A DNA stretch of 64,000 nucleotides from Lentzea cavernae (GTDB taxonomy: Bacteria; Actinomycetota; Actinomycetes; Mycobacteriales; Pseudonocardiaceae), in contig NZ_BNAR01000027.1 in NCBI RefSeq assembly GCF_014653695.1, positions 39,093 through 103,092 of the forward strand. Reading direction: 5' to 3'. The notes beneath the pieces were generated by a model. The model searched no databases and was not told the origin of the DNA. It saw nothing but the letters and a program-made list of their open reading frames with translations. Position numbers and translations under genes: made by a program. Shown piece by piece: positions 16,924 through 25,526 of the stretch (positions within the stretch are counted from its first letter, which is position 1; each line of letters opens with the position of its first letter).

Positions 16924-17922
16924 GTGATCCGCTACATCATCCGGCGCCTGCTGATCTCCATACCCATCCTGCTGATCGGCAGCTTCGCCTGTTACGTCCT
17001 CGTCGCCACCGCCGGAAACCCCCTGGCGGAGATGCGATTCCGGCCCGGTGTCACCGAAGCGGACCTCAAGGCCGCCGAGGCCGCCCTGGGCCTCGACCAG
17101 CCCGTGGTCATCCGCTACTGGAACTGGCTCACCGACTTCCTGTCCGGTGACTGGGGCCAGAGCATCGCCCTCGGTCAGGCCAAGACCGCCGTCTTCCCGG
17201 CCGTCACGGACGCGCTGTGGACCACCGGCCGCCTCGTCATCGGGGCCGAACTCCTCGCTCTGACACTGGGCGTCTCGGTCGGCGTGCTCGCCGCCGTGCG
17301 CCAGTACTCGATCTTCGACTACCTCGCCACCAGCACCGCGTTCCTCATGTTCTCGATGCCGATCTTCTGCGTCGCGGTCATCGTGAAGAACTACGGCATC
17401 CAGTTCAACAACGTCCTGGAGTCGATGGGGCTGGACCGCTGGCTCACCACCGCGGGCCCGCGGCCGGGCGGCTTCAGCGGCAGCTTCGGCGAAGTGATCT
17501 TCAAGTACACGGGCACGTTCCTGCTGCCGACGGTCGCGCTGATGCTGATCAGCTTCGCCGCGTACAGCCGGTTCGAACGCGCCTCGATGCTCGAGATCCT
17601 GCACTCCGACTTCGTGCGGACCGCGCGGGCGAAGGGCATCTCGCAGGGCCGCGTGATCTTCCGGCACGCGTTCCGCAACGCGCTCATCCCCGTCGCCACT
17701 CTGTTCTCGCTGAACTTCGGCGCCGTGCTGTCCGGCGCGATCATCACCGAGACCGTGTTCGGCTGGTCGGGCATGGGCACGCTGCTGGTGAACTCCGTGC
17801 GGCAGTTCGACCCGCCGATGCTGATGGGCTGGCTCGCGGTGACGGCCACCCTGATCGTGCTGTTCAACCTGTTCGCCGACATCGTGTACGGCTTCCTCGA
17901 CCCTAGGATTCGCCTTGGCTAA
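16924..17922 (+). CDS. oligopeptide ABC permease, DppB type
   Basis: A 332-residue permease with six membrane segments and the DppB N-terminus (IRYIIRRLLISIPILLIGSF). The EAA-loop region is ...RTARAKGISQGRVIFRHAFRNALIPV. GTG 16924 follows AGGAG with 7-nt spacing; an upstream in-frame start would lack a ribosome site. It pairs with the next permease as the channel. Confidence 0.92.
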   Translation: MIRYIIRRLLISIPILLIGSFACYVLVATAGNPLAEMRFRPGVTEADLKAAEAALGLDQPVVIRYWNWLTDFLSGDWGQSIALGQAKTAVFPAVTDALWTTGRLVIGAELLALTLGVSVGVLAAVRQYSIFDYLATSTAFLMFSMPIFCVAVIVKNYGIQFNNVLESMGLDRWLTTAGPRPGGFSGSFGEVIFKYTGTFLLPTVALMLISFAAYSRFERASMLEILHSDFVRTARAKGISQGRVIFRHAFRNALIPVATLFSLNFGAVLSGAIITETVFGWSGMGTLLVNSVRQFDPPMLMGWLAVTATLIVLFNLFADIVYGFLDPRIRLG

Positions 17923-18847
17923 CATCAACTTGGCGTCCGAGGGCGGCGTGGTGAACAGCGCTCCCCAGTCCGACTCGCACGAGTTCGACGCCTCCAAGAC
18001 CCGCACGCAGGGCCAGCTCGTCCTGCGGCGCTTCCTGCGCCACCGGCTCGCGATGGTGAGCCTCGGCGTCTTCGTCTTCCTGATCCTGTTCGCGTTCGTC
18101 GGTCCCTTCATCTGGACCTACGACTTCGAGGACGTGACCAGCAAGTCCTACCAGCCGATGAGCGGCACCCATCCGCTCGGCACCACCCAGGTCGGCAAGG
18201 ACATGCTCGCGCTGCTCATGCGCGGCACCGGCTACTCGCTGCAGATCGCGTTGATCGTGGCCGCACTGGCGACCGCGGTGGGCGTGACCTTCGGCGCGCT
18301 GGCGGGATACCTGCGCGGGTTCGTGGACACCGCGCTGATGCGTCTCGTCGACCTGCTGCTGATCATCCCCCAGATCGCGGTCGCCGCGATCGTCGTCAAG
18401 GGGTTCTCGGGCAGCTGGTACGTCGTCGCGCTGGTGCTCGCCGCGTTCGCGTGGATGCAGATCGCCCGCATCACGCGCGGTGAGACGCTTTCCCTGGCAC
18501 AACGGGAGTTCGTCGAGGCCGCGCGTGCCTGCGGTGCCTCGACCACGCGCATCATCTTCAAGCACCTCGTGCCGAACATGATCGGCAGCATCACGGTCAA
18601 CGCCACGCTGGCGATCGCCGCCGCGGTGCTGACCGAGGCCGCGCTGTCGTTCCTGGGCCTGGGAGTACAGCCCCCGGACACCTCGCTCGGCGTGATCGTG
18701 CTGGAGAACTACGGCCAGTTCATGAACCGGCCGTGGCTGTTCTGGGGTCCGTTCATCGTGCTCGTGTCGCTCTCCCTGGCCGTCAACTTCATCGGTGACG
18801 GCCTGCGCGACGCGTTCGACCCGAGGCAGACGAAGGTGCGTGCCTGA
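17915..18847 (+). CDS. oligopeptide ABC permease, DppC type
   Basis: A 310-residue permease of the DppC/OppC kind: cytoplasmic N-tail, then LAMVSLGVFVFLILFAFVGPF, the HPLGTTQVGKDM motif, and an EAA loop ARACGASTTRIIFKHLVPN. The TTG start at 17915 overlaps the DppB stop by 8 bp (AGGA 8 nt before it). GTG 17948 is an alternative that would shorten the tail by 11 residues. Confidence 0.92.
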   Translation: MANINLASEGGVVNSAPQSDSHEFDASKTRTQGQLVLRRFLRHRLAMVSLGVFVFLILFAFVGPFIWTYDFEDVTSKSYQPMSGTHPLGTTQVGKDMLALLMRGTGYSLQIALIVAALATAVGVTFGALAGYLRGFVDTALMRLVDLLLIIPQIAVAAIVVKGFSGSWYVVALVLAAFAWMQIARITRGETLSLAQREFVEAARACGASTTRIIFKHLVPNMIGSITVNATLAIAAAVLTEAALSFLGLGVQPPDTSLGVIVLENYGQFMNRPWLFWGPFIVLVSLSLAVNFIGDGLRDAFDPRQTKVRA

Positions 18848-20007
18848 TGAGTGTTTCCGAACTGACGGAGGACTTCCTGCCCTCCGGCACCACCGCACCG
18901 CTGCTCTCGGTCAAGGACCTGTCGGTCACCTTCCCGACCGACGACGGCGACGTCCGCGCCGTGCGCAACGTCTCGTTCGACCTCAACGCCGGCGACGTGC
19001 TCGGCATCGTCGGCGAGTCGGGCTCCGGCAAGTCCGTGTCCTCCATGGCGATCATGGGCCTGCTGCCCAAGAACGCCGTCATCGAGGGCTCGATCCGCTA
19101 CCGCGGTGAGGAGCTGAACGGCCGCACCTACAAGCAGATGCAGCCGTTCCGCAGCAAGCACATCGCGATGATCTTCCAGGACCCGATGACGTCGCTGAAC
19201 CCCGTCTACACCGTGGGGTGGCAGCTCGCCGAGACCTACCGCGCGCACCACGACGTCTCCAAGAAGGCGGCGTGGGCCAAGGCGGTCGAGGCGCTGGAAC
19301 TGGTCGGCATCCCGCAGCCGGACAAGCGCGCGTCCCAGTACCCGCACGAGTTCTCCGGCGGCATGCGGCAGCGCGTGGTGATCGCGATGGCGATCATCAA
19401 CGACCCCAGCGTGATCATCGCCGACGAGCCGACCACCGCCCTCGACGTGACGGTGCAGGCGCAGATCCTCGACACCATGCTGCGCCTGCAGTCCGAGACC
19501 GACGCGGCGATCATCATGATCACGCACGACCTCGGCGTGGTCGCGGGCATGGTCAACCGCGTGCAGGTGATGTACGGCGGCACCGTGGTCGAGTCCGGCC
19601 CGGTCGACGACGTCTTCGAACGCCCGCGGATGCCCTACACGGTCGGGCTGCTGGGCTCGGTCCCGAACCCGTCCACCCTGGGCAAGCGGCTCACGCCCAT
19701 CAAGGGCGCGCCGCCCTCCCTGGTGAACCTCCCGACCGGCTGCTCGTTCTCGCCGCGCTGCCCGCTCGTCACCGACGTGTGCCAGGAGTGGGAGCCGGAG
19801 CTCGAGGAGGCCGGCGCCGCGAACCACCGGACGCGGTGCCACCGCTGGGAGCACCTGGCGACGATCGAGACGCCGCAGAGGCTGTTCCTGCACGACGAGA
19901 TCGGCACGGTGGAGAACCCGGCGGCGTTCGCCGCGGCCAACCCCGACGAGTCGCTCGAAGTGACCGCCGTGCACGGGTCTTTGATCACGGATGAGGAGGC
20001 GAAGTGA
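18847..20007 (+). CDS. oligopeptide ABC ATPase, DppD type
   Basis: A 386-residue ATPase: Walker A GESGSGKS, signature FSGGMRQRVVIAMA, Walker B VIIADEPTTALDVT, and the oligo_HPY tail with CSFSPRCPLVTDVC, whose cysteines can bind an Fe-S cluster in DppD/F homologues. ATG overlaps the previous stop (TGATG). It works with the next ATPase as a heterodimer. Confidence 0.93.
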   Translation: MSVSELTEDFLPSGTTAPLLSVKDLSVTFPTDDGDVRAVRNVSFDLNAGDVLGIVGESGSGKSVSSMAIMGLLPKNAVIEGSIRYRGEELNGRTYKQMQPFRSKHIAMIFQDPMTSLNPVYTVGWQLAETYRAHHDVSKKAAWAKAVEALELVGIPQPDKRASQYPHEFSGGMRQRVVIAMAIINDPSVIIADEPTTALDVTVQAQILDTMLRLQSETDAAIIMITHDLGVVAGMVNRVQVMYGGTVVESGPVDDVFERPRMPYTVGLLGSVPNPSTLGKRLTPIKGAPPSLVNLPTGCSFSPRCPLVTDVCQEWEPELEEAGAANHRTRCHRWEHLATIETPQRLFLHDEIGTVENPAAFAAANPDESLEVTAVHGSLITDEEAK

Positions 20008-20996
20008 CCGCGCCACTGCTGGAGGTCACCGACCTCGTCAAGGAGTTCCCCGTGCGCGGCAAGGGGATCATCCCGCGCAACATCGGCACCGTGCAGGCCG
20101 TGTCCGGCGTGTCGTTCACCCTGCACCCCGGTGAGACCCTCGGCCTCGTCGGCGAGTCGGGCTGCGGCAAGTCCACGACCGGGCGCGCGATCCTGCAGCT
20201 GCACAAGCCGACCTCGGGCTCGGTGAAGTTCGAGGGCCGCGAGCTCACGTCCATGAGCACCAAGCAGCTGCGGCCGCTGCGCAAGGACATCCAGATCGTC
20301 TTCCAGGACCCGTACGCGTCGCTGAACCCCAAGTGGCAGGTCAACGACATCATCGCGGAACCCCTGGTGATCCACGGTGTCGAGGGCGGCGTGCAGCGGC
20401 GGGTCAACGAGCTCATGGAGCTCGTGGGCCTCAACCCCGAGCACCGCAACCGCTACGCGCACGAGTTCTCCGGCGGTCAGCGGCAGCGCATCGGCATCGC
20501 CCGCGCCCTGGCGCTGAACCCGCGGTTCCTGGTGCTGGACGAGCCGGTGTCCGCTTTGGACGTCTCGGTGCAGGCCGGTGTCGTGAACCTGTTGGAGGAG
20601 CTGCAGGAACGGCTCGGGCTCGCCTACCTGTTCGTCGCGCACGACCTCTCGGTGGTGCGGCACATCTCGGACCGGGTCGCGGTCATGTACCTCGGCAAGA
20701 TCATCGAGATGGGCGAGCGCGAGGCCATCTACACCAAGCCGATGCACCCGTACACGCAGGCGCTGCTGTCCGCGGTGCCGATGCCGGACCCCAAGGCGGA
20801 GCGCCAGCGCCAGCGGATCGTGCTGACCGGTGACGTGCCGTCGCCCGTCAACCCGCCGTCGGGGTGCCGGTTCCGCACCCGCTGCTGGAAGGCGCAGGAC
20901 ATCTGCGCCACCGAGGAACCGAAGCTGGAACGGCGTGGCGGCCCGGACGGAACGCTGTCCGCGTGCCACTTCGCGGAAGAACGCTCGGTGGTGTGA
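20004..20996 (+). CDS. oligopeptide ABC ATPase, DppF type
   Basis: A 330-residue ATPase: Walker A GESGCGKST, signature FSGGQRQRIGIARA, Walker B FLVLDEPVSALDVS, and the tail CRFRTRCWKAQDIC. GTG 20004 overlaps the DppD stop by 4 nt. It ends the five-gene operon and is followed by a strong terminator. A full peptide importer at this place breaks the order lpqW-mshB known from mycobacteria. Confidence 0.93.
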   Translation: MTAPLLEVTDLVKEFPVRGKGIIPRNIGTVQAVSGVSFTLHPGETLGLVGESGCGKSTTGRAILQLHKPTSGSVKFEGRELTSMSTKQLRPLRKDIQIVFQDPYASLNPKWQVNDIIAEPLVIHGVEGGVQRRVNELMELVGLNPEHRNRYAHEFSGGQRQRIGIARALALNPRFLVLDEPVSALDVSVQAGVVNLLEELQERLGLAYLFVAHDLSVVRHISDRVAVMYLGKIIEMGEREAIYTKPMHPYTQALLSAVPMPDPKAERQRQRIVLTGDVPSPVNPPSGCRFRTRCWKAQDICATEEPKLERRGGPDGTLSACHFAEERSVV

Positions 20997-21026
20997 CGGT
21001 GTCGCCGAGCGACACAGGTCATTAGC

Positions 21027-21063
21027 AAAGGCCGCCTTCATCAACTGATGAGGGCGGCCTTTA
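21027..21063 (+). terminator. terminator of the oligopeptide operon
   Basis: AAAGGCCGCC pairs with GGCGGCCTTT (21027-21036, 21053-21062) and the inner TCATCA/TGATGA extends the stem to a nearly complete 17-bp hairpin. It lies 30 nt after the DppF stop and 11 nt before mshB. Confidence 0.88.
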
Positions 21064-21073
21064 CTCTGTTTCA

Positions 21074-21904
21074 GTGACCCTGACTGCCCCACCGCGGTTG
21101 CTCTTCGTGCACGCCCACCCCGACGACGAAAGTCTGTGGACCGGCGGCACCATCGCGCGCTACGCCTCGGCCGGCGCGCACGTCACCGTGGTCACCTGCA
21201 CGCTGGGCGAAGAGGGCGAGATCATCCCGCCCGCGCTGGCGAACCTCGCCGCCGACGCCGCAGACCAGCTCGGTGGCTACCGCGTGGGAGAACTCCGCTC
21301 CGCCTGCGCCGCACTCGGCGTGACGGACCACCGGTTCCTCGGCGGCATCGGGCGGTGGCGCGACTCCGGCATGGTCGACGTGCCGTCCAACGCGAAGCCG
21401 CGCGCGTTCGTCCAGGGAGCGCTCGAGGACCAGACCGCCCAACTGGTCGAGATCCTGCGCGAGGTCAAGCCACAGGTCGTCGTGAGTTACGACGCGTTCG
21501 GCGGCTACGGCCACCCGGACCACATCCGCGCGCACGAGATCACGGTCGCCGCGTGCGCCCAGGTCTCCGACGTCGAGCGGGTCTTCTACGCGGTGACGTC
21601 CCGCGACGCCACGGAAGCGGGTGTGCGGGAGCTGGAGAACGTCCCCGAGGCGTTCCGGCTGCCCGAGCCCGGTGAGCTGCCGGTCACGCCGGATGAAGAG
21701 ATCACAACGGTTGTCGACGTCCGGGAGCACCTGACCGCCAAGCGGCGGGCGTTGAGGGCACACTCGACGCAGGTCAGTGTGTGGGACGGCGGGTACGCGT
21801 TGTCGAACGACATCGCGCAGCCGCTGGTCGGGGGCGAGTACTACGTGCTCGCGAAGGGCTCACCGGAAGGTGTGGCCACGGATCTGTTCGGAGGACTCGG
21901 GTGA
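21074..21904 (+). CDS. mshB: GlcNAc-inositol deacetylase of mycothiol synthesis
   Basis: A 276-residue PIG-L/LmbE zinc deacetylase. HAHPDDES gives the metal ligands His15 and Asp18 with the catalytic Asp17, and GYGHPDH gives His151. It removes acetate from GlcNAc-Ins, the second committed step to mycothiol, the main thiol of actinobacteria. GTG start; its stop overlaps the following membrane gene (GTGA), an order I also recall in mycobacteria. The related Mca amidase is the alternative, but context favours MshB. Confidence 0.9.
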   Translation: MTLTAPPRLLFVHAHPDDESLWTGGTIARYASAGAHVTVVTCTLGEEGEIIPPALANLAADAADQLGGYRVGELRSACAALGVTDHRFLGGIGRWRDSGMVDVPSNAKPRAFVQGALEDQTAQLVEILREVKPQVVVSYDAFGGYGHPDHIRAHEITVAACAQVSDVERVFYAVTSRDATEAGVRELENVPEAFRLPEPGELPVTPDEEITTVVDVREHLTAKRRALRAHSTQVSVWDGGYALSNDIAQPLVGGEYYVLAKGSPEGVATDLFGGLG

Positions 21905-22326
21905 CCGCTGGCTGGCGAGTCGTTCTGCTGCTGCTCCTGTGCGTGGAGGCAGCGGTGCTCGCCGTGCTGGAAGCGTTCTTCCTCCCCCTCAGACTCGACG
22001 GCGTGATCCTGCCGAGGCTGGGCGACATCCCGTTCCCCGTCACGATCGTCGTGGCGGTCGTCACGACGCCGTTGCTCGTGCAGTGGGCGGCCGGCCTGTC
22101 GACCAGGGTCGTCGGCGCCGCGGCCCCGCTGATCGTGTGGTTCTTCACGATCTTCGCGCTCGGGTTCCTCGAGCCGGGCGGCCAGGGCCAGTTCCTGCTC
22201 GGCGACTGGCGGACGCTGCTGCTGATCGCGGGCGGCGCGATGCCCGGCGCGGTGGCCGTGGGCGCCGTGATGGCACGCAACGCGGCGAACCGGCCGGGCC
22301 TCTACGAGACCGCGGGGATCCAGTAG
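21901..22326 (+). CDS. small membrane protein co-transcribed with mshB
   Basis: A 141-residue protein with about four hydrophobic segments (VVLLLLLCVEAAVLAVLEAF; VTIVVAVVTTPLLVQW; VGAAAPLIVWFFTIFALGF; LLLIAGGAMPGAVAVGAVMA). GTG 21901 overlaps mshB. The function is unknown; a membrane gene also follows mshB in mycobacteria. It overlaps the convergent acetyltransferase by 25 bp. Confidence 0.8.
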   Translation: MTAGWRVVLLLLLCVEAAVLAVLEAFFLPLRLDGVILPRLGDIPFPVTIVVAVVTTPLLVQWAAGLSTRVVGAAAPLIVWFFTIFALGFLEPGGQGQFLLGDWRTLLLIAGGAMPGAVAVGAVMARNAANRPGLYETAGIQ

Positions 22327-23024
22327 CGGTAGCGGTGGTGCTCGGTGCAGCCGAGCTCCTCGTACAGCCTGATCGCGGGGGTGTTGTGCTCCGCGACCTG
22401 CAGCACGCACGTCGTGGCGCCCTGCTCCAGGCCCCAGCCCGCCAGTTCGCCCATGAGCTTTCGAGCGAGGCCCTGACGGCGGTGTGACGGCCGCACGGCC
22501 AGGCGGGCGACGTGCAGCACGTCCTCGACCACCGCGCCCCGCACGGCCGCGATCACGACGCCGTCCTCGGTGAGGCTCGCGAAGCAGACGTTCCCGCCGC
22601 CGCCCAGCACGTGCCGGTGGACGTCGGAAACCTCCGATCCCGCCGTGAGTTCCCACCATCCGGGAAGATCGAGACTCTCGGCTACGCCGTCGGCGAACTT
22701 CTCCAGCGGACCGGTCATCACCAGCGACTCCGAGCCGCCCGGATGATCGAGGTCGACGCGCCAGCCGGCGGACTCGATCGCGGCCTCGGCCGCTGAGCCG
22801 TTCACCACGTGAGCTGTGGGTTTGATGCCGTGCTCGCGAGCGAACCCCTGGACGGTCCTCAGCGCGCCGGGGACGGGCATGCCGGGGTCGCCGCAGGTCA
22901 CCGTGCTGTTCGCGCGGCCGGTGAAACCGGCTGCGGCGCGCATCAACCAGTCTCCGAGCGGAACTTCTGCCAGCGCGGGCCATGCTCGCGCGCAGAGTGT
23001 TTCGAGATGATCCACGGTGTGCAC
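22302..23024 (-). CDS. GNAT-family N-acetyltransferase
   Basis: A 240-residue protein with the GNAT core in its C-terminal half: acetyl-CoA loop VRPSHRRQGLARKLM, then VLQVAEHNTPAIRLYEELGC and a terminal YRYW. The N-terminal half (LCARAWPAL...GDWLMRAAAGFTGRANS) is a segment I recognise in paired-domain actinobacterial GNATs. GTG 23024 is chosen (AGGA 8 nt upstream); an ORF extends further without support. The substrate is unknown. Confidence 0.8.
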   Translation of the reverse strand: MHTVDHLETLCARAWPALAEVPLGDWLMRAAAGFTGRANSTVTCGDPGMPVPGALRTVQGFAREHGIKPTAHVVNGSAAEAAIESAGWRVDLDHPGGSESLVMTGPLEKFADGVAESLDLPGWWELTAGSEVSDVHRHVLGGGGNVCFASLTEDGVVIAAVRGAVVEDVLHVARLAVRPSHRRQGLARKLMGELAGWGLEQGATTCVLQVAEHNTPAIRLYEELGCTEHHRYRYWIPAVS

Positions 23025-23072
23025 GCGTTCATCCTGTCCCACCAGGTGTTGTGACGTGGCACACCACACAGC

Positions 23073-23091
23073 TAAGGCAAGCCTGACCGGG
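23073..23091. promoter_or_regulatory. candidate DtxR/IdeR iron box before fdxA
   Basis: TAAGGCAAGCCTGACCGGG matches the iron-box consensus at about 14 of 19 positions, best in its left half (AGGCAAGCCT). It is followed directly by GATACT (23093-23098), a probable -10, so a bound repressor would block transcription toward the ferredoxin gene. Confidence 0.55.
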
Positions 23092-23156
23092 TGATACTCG
23101 AACGTGCCGCGTACTCTCCGGCTTGCGCGGTGTGACCGATGAAGTTGGAGAGCGCA

Positions 23157-23486
23157 GTGACTTATGTGATCGCCCAGCCGTGCGTGGATCTGCTCGACAA
23201 GGCGTGCATCGAAGAGTGCCCCGTCGACTGCATCTACGAAGGCGACCGGATGCTCTACATCCACCCCGACGAGTGTGTGGACTGTGGCGCGTGCGAACCG
23301 GTGTGCCCGGTGGAAGCCATCTACTACGAGGACGACGTCCCCGACGAGTGGAAGGACTACACCAAGGCGAACGTCGACTTCTTCGACGAGCTCGGTTCGC
23401 CGGGTGGCGCGTCGAAGGTCGGCAAGGTCAGCAACGACCCGCCGTTCGTCAAGGCGCTCGAGCCGCAGCAGGCCGAAGGGCATTGA
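23157..23486 (+). CDS. fdxA: seven-iron ferredoxin
   Basis: A 109-residue bacterial ferredoxin with one [3Fe-4S] and one [4Fe-4S] cluster. Cys9, Cys17 and Cys50 fit the 3Fe site; Cys21, Cys40, Cys43 and Cys46 the 4Fe site; Cys25 is extra. GTG 23157 has GGAGAG 5 nt upstream; an earlier in-frame ATG lacks a ribosome site. It shares its stop with the dapC TTG start, an arrangement like fdxC-dapC in M. tuberculosis. Confidence 0.94.
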   Translation: MTYVIAQPCVDLLDKACIEECPVDCIYEGDRMLYIHPDECVDCGACEPVCPVEAIYYEDDVPDEWKDYTKANVDFFDELGSPGGASKVGKVSNDPPFVKALEPQQAEGH

Positions 23487-24580
23487 TCATCGCAGGCAGG
23501 GGCCCGGCGCTGCCGGACTTCCCGTGGGACCAGCTGGCTGACCACGCCGCCAAGGCGCGCAAGCACCCCGGTGGCGTGGTCGACCTGTCCGTCGGCACAC
23601 CCGTCGACCCGGTTCCCGCGGTGATCCAGTCCGCACTGTCGTCGGTCTCCGACGTCCCCGGCTACCCGACCACCCACGGCACTCCCGAGCTGCGCGCGGC
23701 CTTCGTCGCCGCGGTGGAGCGCCGGTACGGGATCGTCGGGGTGCCGGAGGCGGCGGTGCTGCCCACGATCGGCTCCAAGGAGCTCGTGGCGTGGCTGCCC
23801 ACCCTGCTCGGTGTCGGGCCCGGTGACGTCGTGGCCGTGCCCGCCGTCGCGTACCCCACCTACGAGGTGGGCGCGCTGATGGCGGGGGCCGAGGTCGTCC
23901 GCCTGGCCGACGGGGAGCTCCCGCCCGCCGGCACGAAGCTGGTCTGGCTGAACTCCCCGTCGAACCCGACGGGGCGCGTCCTGTCCGCCCAGCAGCTGCG
24001 CGACGCCGTCGCCGCCGCTCGCGCGGTGGGTGCGGTCGTGGCCTCCGACGAGTGCTACCTGGCGCTGCCGTGGGACTCCTCACCGGTGTCCGTGCTGCAC
24101 CCGTCCGTCGCCGACTCCTTCGACGGCGTGCTCGCCGTGCACTCGCTGTCGAAGTCGTCGTCGCTCGCGGGCTACCGGGCCGGGTTCGTCACCGGCGACC
24201 CGGAACTGGTCGCGGGTCTGCTGGAGCTGCGCAAGCACGCGGGCATGATCGTGCCGCGGCCGGTGCAGGAGGCCATGCGCGCCGCCCTGGAGGACGACGC
24301 GCACGTGGCCGAGCAGCGGGGCCGCTACCTGGCCCGGCGTGAGGTGCTCAAGCCCGCGCTGGAGGCGGCCGGGTTCACCGTGTCGCACTCCGAGGCGGGG
24401 CTCTACCTGTGGTCCTCGCGCGGTGAGGCCGCCTGGGAGACGATCTCCTGGCTGGCCGACCGCGGGATCCTCGCGGCCCCCGGCACGTTCTACGGACCGG
24501 CCGGCGCCCAGCACGTGCGGGTCGCGTTGACGGCCACGGACGAGCGGGTCGCGGCCGCGGCGGAACGCCTCAGCGCCTGA
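23483..24580 (+). CDS. dapC: succinyldiaminopimelate aminotransferase
   Basis: A 365-residue fold-type I PLP aminotransferase: NSPSNPTG (Asn161 region), SDECYLAL, and the PLP lysine Lys224 in SLSKSSSLAGYRAG. It converts N-succinyl-amino-oxopimelate in lysine/meso-DAP synthesis. The start is TTG 23483 overlapping the fdxA stop, with no other start nearby. Placement close to dapD and dapE supports the specific call over a generic aminotransferase. Confidence 0.88.
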   Translation: MIIAGRGPALPDFPWDQLADHAAKARKHPGGVVDLSVGTPVDPVPAVIQSALSSVSDVPGYPTTHGTPELRAAFVAAVERRYGIVGVPEAAVLPTIGSKELVAWLPTLLGVGPGDVVAVPAVAYPTYEVGALMAGAEVVRLADGELPPAGTKLVWLNSPSNPTGRVLSAQQLRDAVAAARAVGAVVASDECYLALPWDSSPVSVLHPSVADSFDGVLAVHSLSKSSSLAGYRAGFVTGDPELVAGLLELRKHAGMIVPRPVQEAMRAALEDDAHVAEQRGRYLARREVLKPALEAAGFTVSHSEAGLYLWSSRGEAAWETISWLADRGILAAPGTFYGPAGAQHVRVALTATDERVAAAAERLSA

Positions 24581-24583
24581 TCC

Positions 24584-25495
24584 TCAGGGCTTGAGGGCCG
24601 ACCACACCCGTCGTGTGAACTGGTTGGGCGGCACGGCATCCGTTGTCAGCCGCACCGACGTGCTGATCTCCTCGCCGCTCAGGCCGAGGCCCAGCACGAG
24701 GTGCCAGTGCAGGTCCCACAGGTCCGCGAACGCGTCCAGTTCCACGTCGGCGTCCGCGCTCACGTGGAGCACGGCCGGTTCCGCGACGCGCACCACGCGT
24801 TCGACCGCCCGCACGTCCCGCGTGTTCGTGCGGAAGCTGAACTGCAGGTCGACCGTCTCGCTGTCGAGCCCGTACGTCGCGTACGAGTGGCATCTGTGGT
24901 GCGGCAACGACAACGGCTGGTTCGTCTCCAGGTAGAGGTCGCCCTCGAACCGCAACGTCGGCGAGTGCTGGCTCAAGGTCGCGCGGGCGCTGACGAACTC
25001 CCAGCCGGGCATGTCCAGCTTGGGCACCAGCAGTTCCAGCACCTCGCCGCGCCGCGCTGACCGCGTGCGCTCACCCGAGCGCCACGGGATCTCCCTGCTG
25101 TACGGCTCTTTCTTCGTGACGAACACGTACGGCGCGTTGTCCGTCTGCAGTGACAGCACCACGACCGTGCGGCCACGGGCCCAGTCGAACGCCACGGTCG
25201 TGAGTCCCGGTGCGACACCGTCGAAGTGGCTCTCGACCCGCGGCCACCACGAGGACAGCTCCTCGGCCGGCGCGCCCTTGACGTACCGGCCCTTCTCGTC
25301 GACGCCGACGATCCACATGGCCTCGGACCCGCGCGCGGCGTTGCACAGCGCGGCGATCTGGCGGGCGGCCTTGCCGTGGTCGACGGGCCACTGCGTCTTG
25401 AACTCCACGAAGGAGTCCTCCGACTGCGCCCCCTGGAGGGCACGCTCGATCGCGGCGCGAGCGTTCAACTCGAGTCGCTGTTTCAGCACGTGCAC
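24584..25495 (-). CDS. AlbA_2/Schlafen-type putative DNA-binding protein
   Basis: A 303-residue protein with an N-terminal AlbA_2 (AAA_4) domain: EDSFVEFKTQWPVDHGKAARQIAALCN then MWIVGVDEKGRYVKG and a PYVFVTKKEPYSREIPWR strand. The C-terminal half has no family I recognise. AlbA_2 domains occur in transcription regulators and nucleic-acid defence proteins. It lies alone, antisense between dapC and dapD; ribosome site GGAGG lies near ATG 25495. It looks like an accessory insertion in a housekeeping region. Confidence 0.7.
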   Translation of the reverse strand: MHVLKQRLELNARAAIERALQGAQSEDSFVEFKTQWPVDHGKAARQIAALCNAARGSEAMWIVGVDEKGRYVKGAPAEELSSWWPRVESHFDGVAPGLTTVAFDWARGRTVVVLSLQTDNAPYVFVTKKEPYSREIPWRSGERTRSARRGEVLELLVPKLDMPGWEFVSARATLSQHSPTLRFEGDLYLETNQPLSLPHHRCHSYATYGLDSETVDLQFSFRTNTRDVRAVERVVRVAEPAVLHVSADADVELDAFADLWDLHWHLVLGLGLSGEEISTSVRLTTDAVPPNQFTRRVWSALKP

Positions 25496-25526
25496 CTCCT
25501 TCGGGGCAGCAGGAACCCCGCCCTGC

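Noticed and set aside
15034..18111. A 1025-codon open frame on the minus strand
   Set aside because: It is antisense to the peptide importer genes, is rich in Arg/Gly/Val/Leu of the kind produced by GC-biased codons, and has no recognisable domain. The plus-strand genes have clear motifs.
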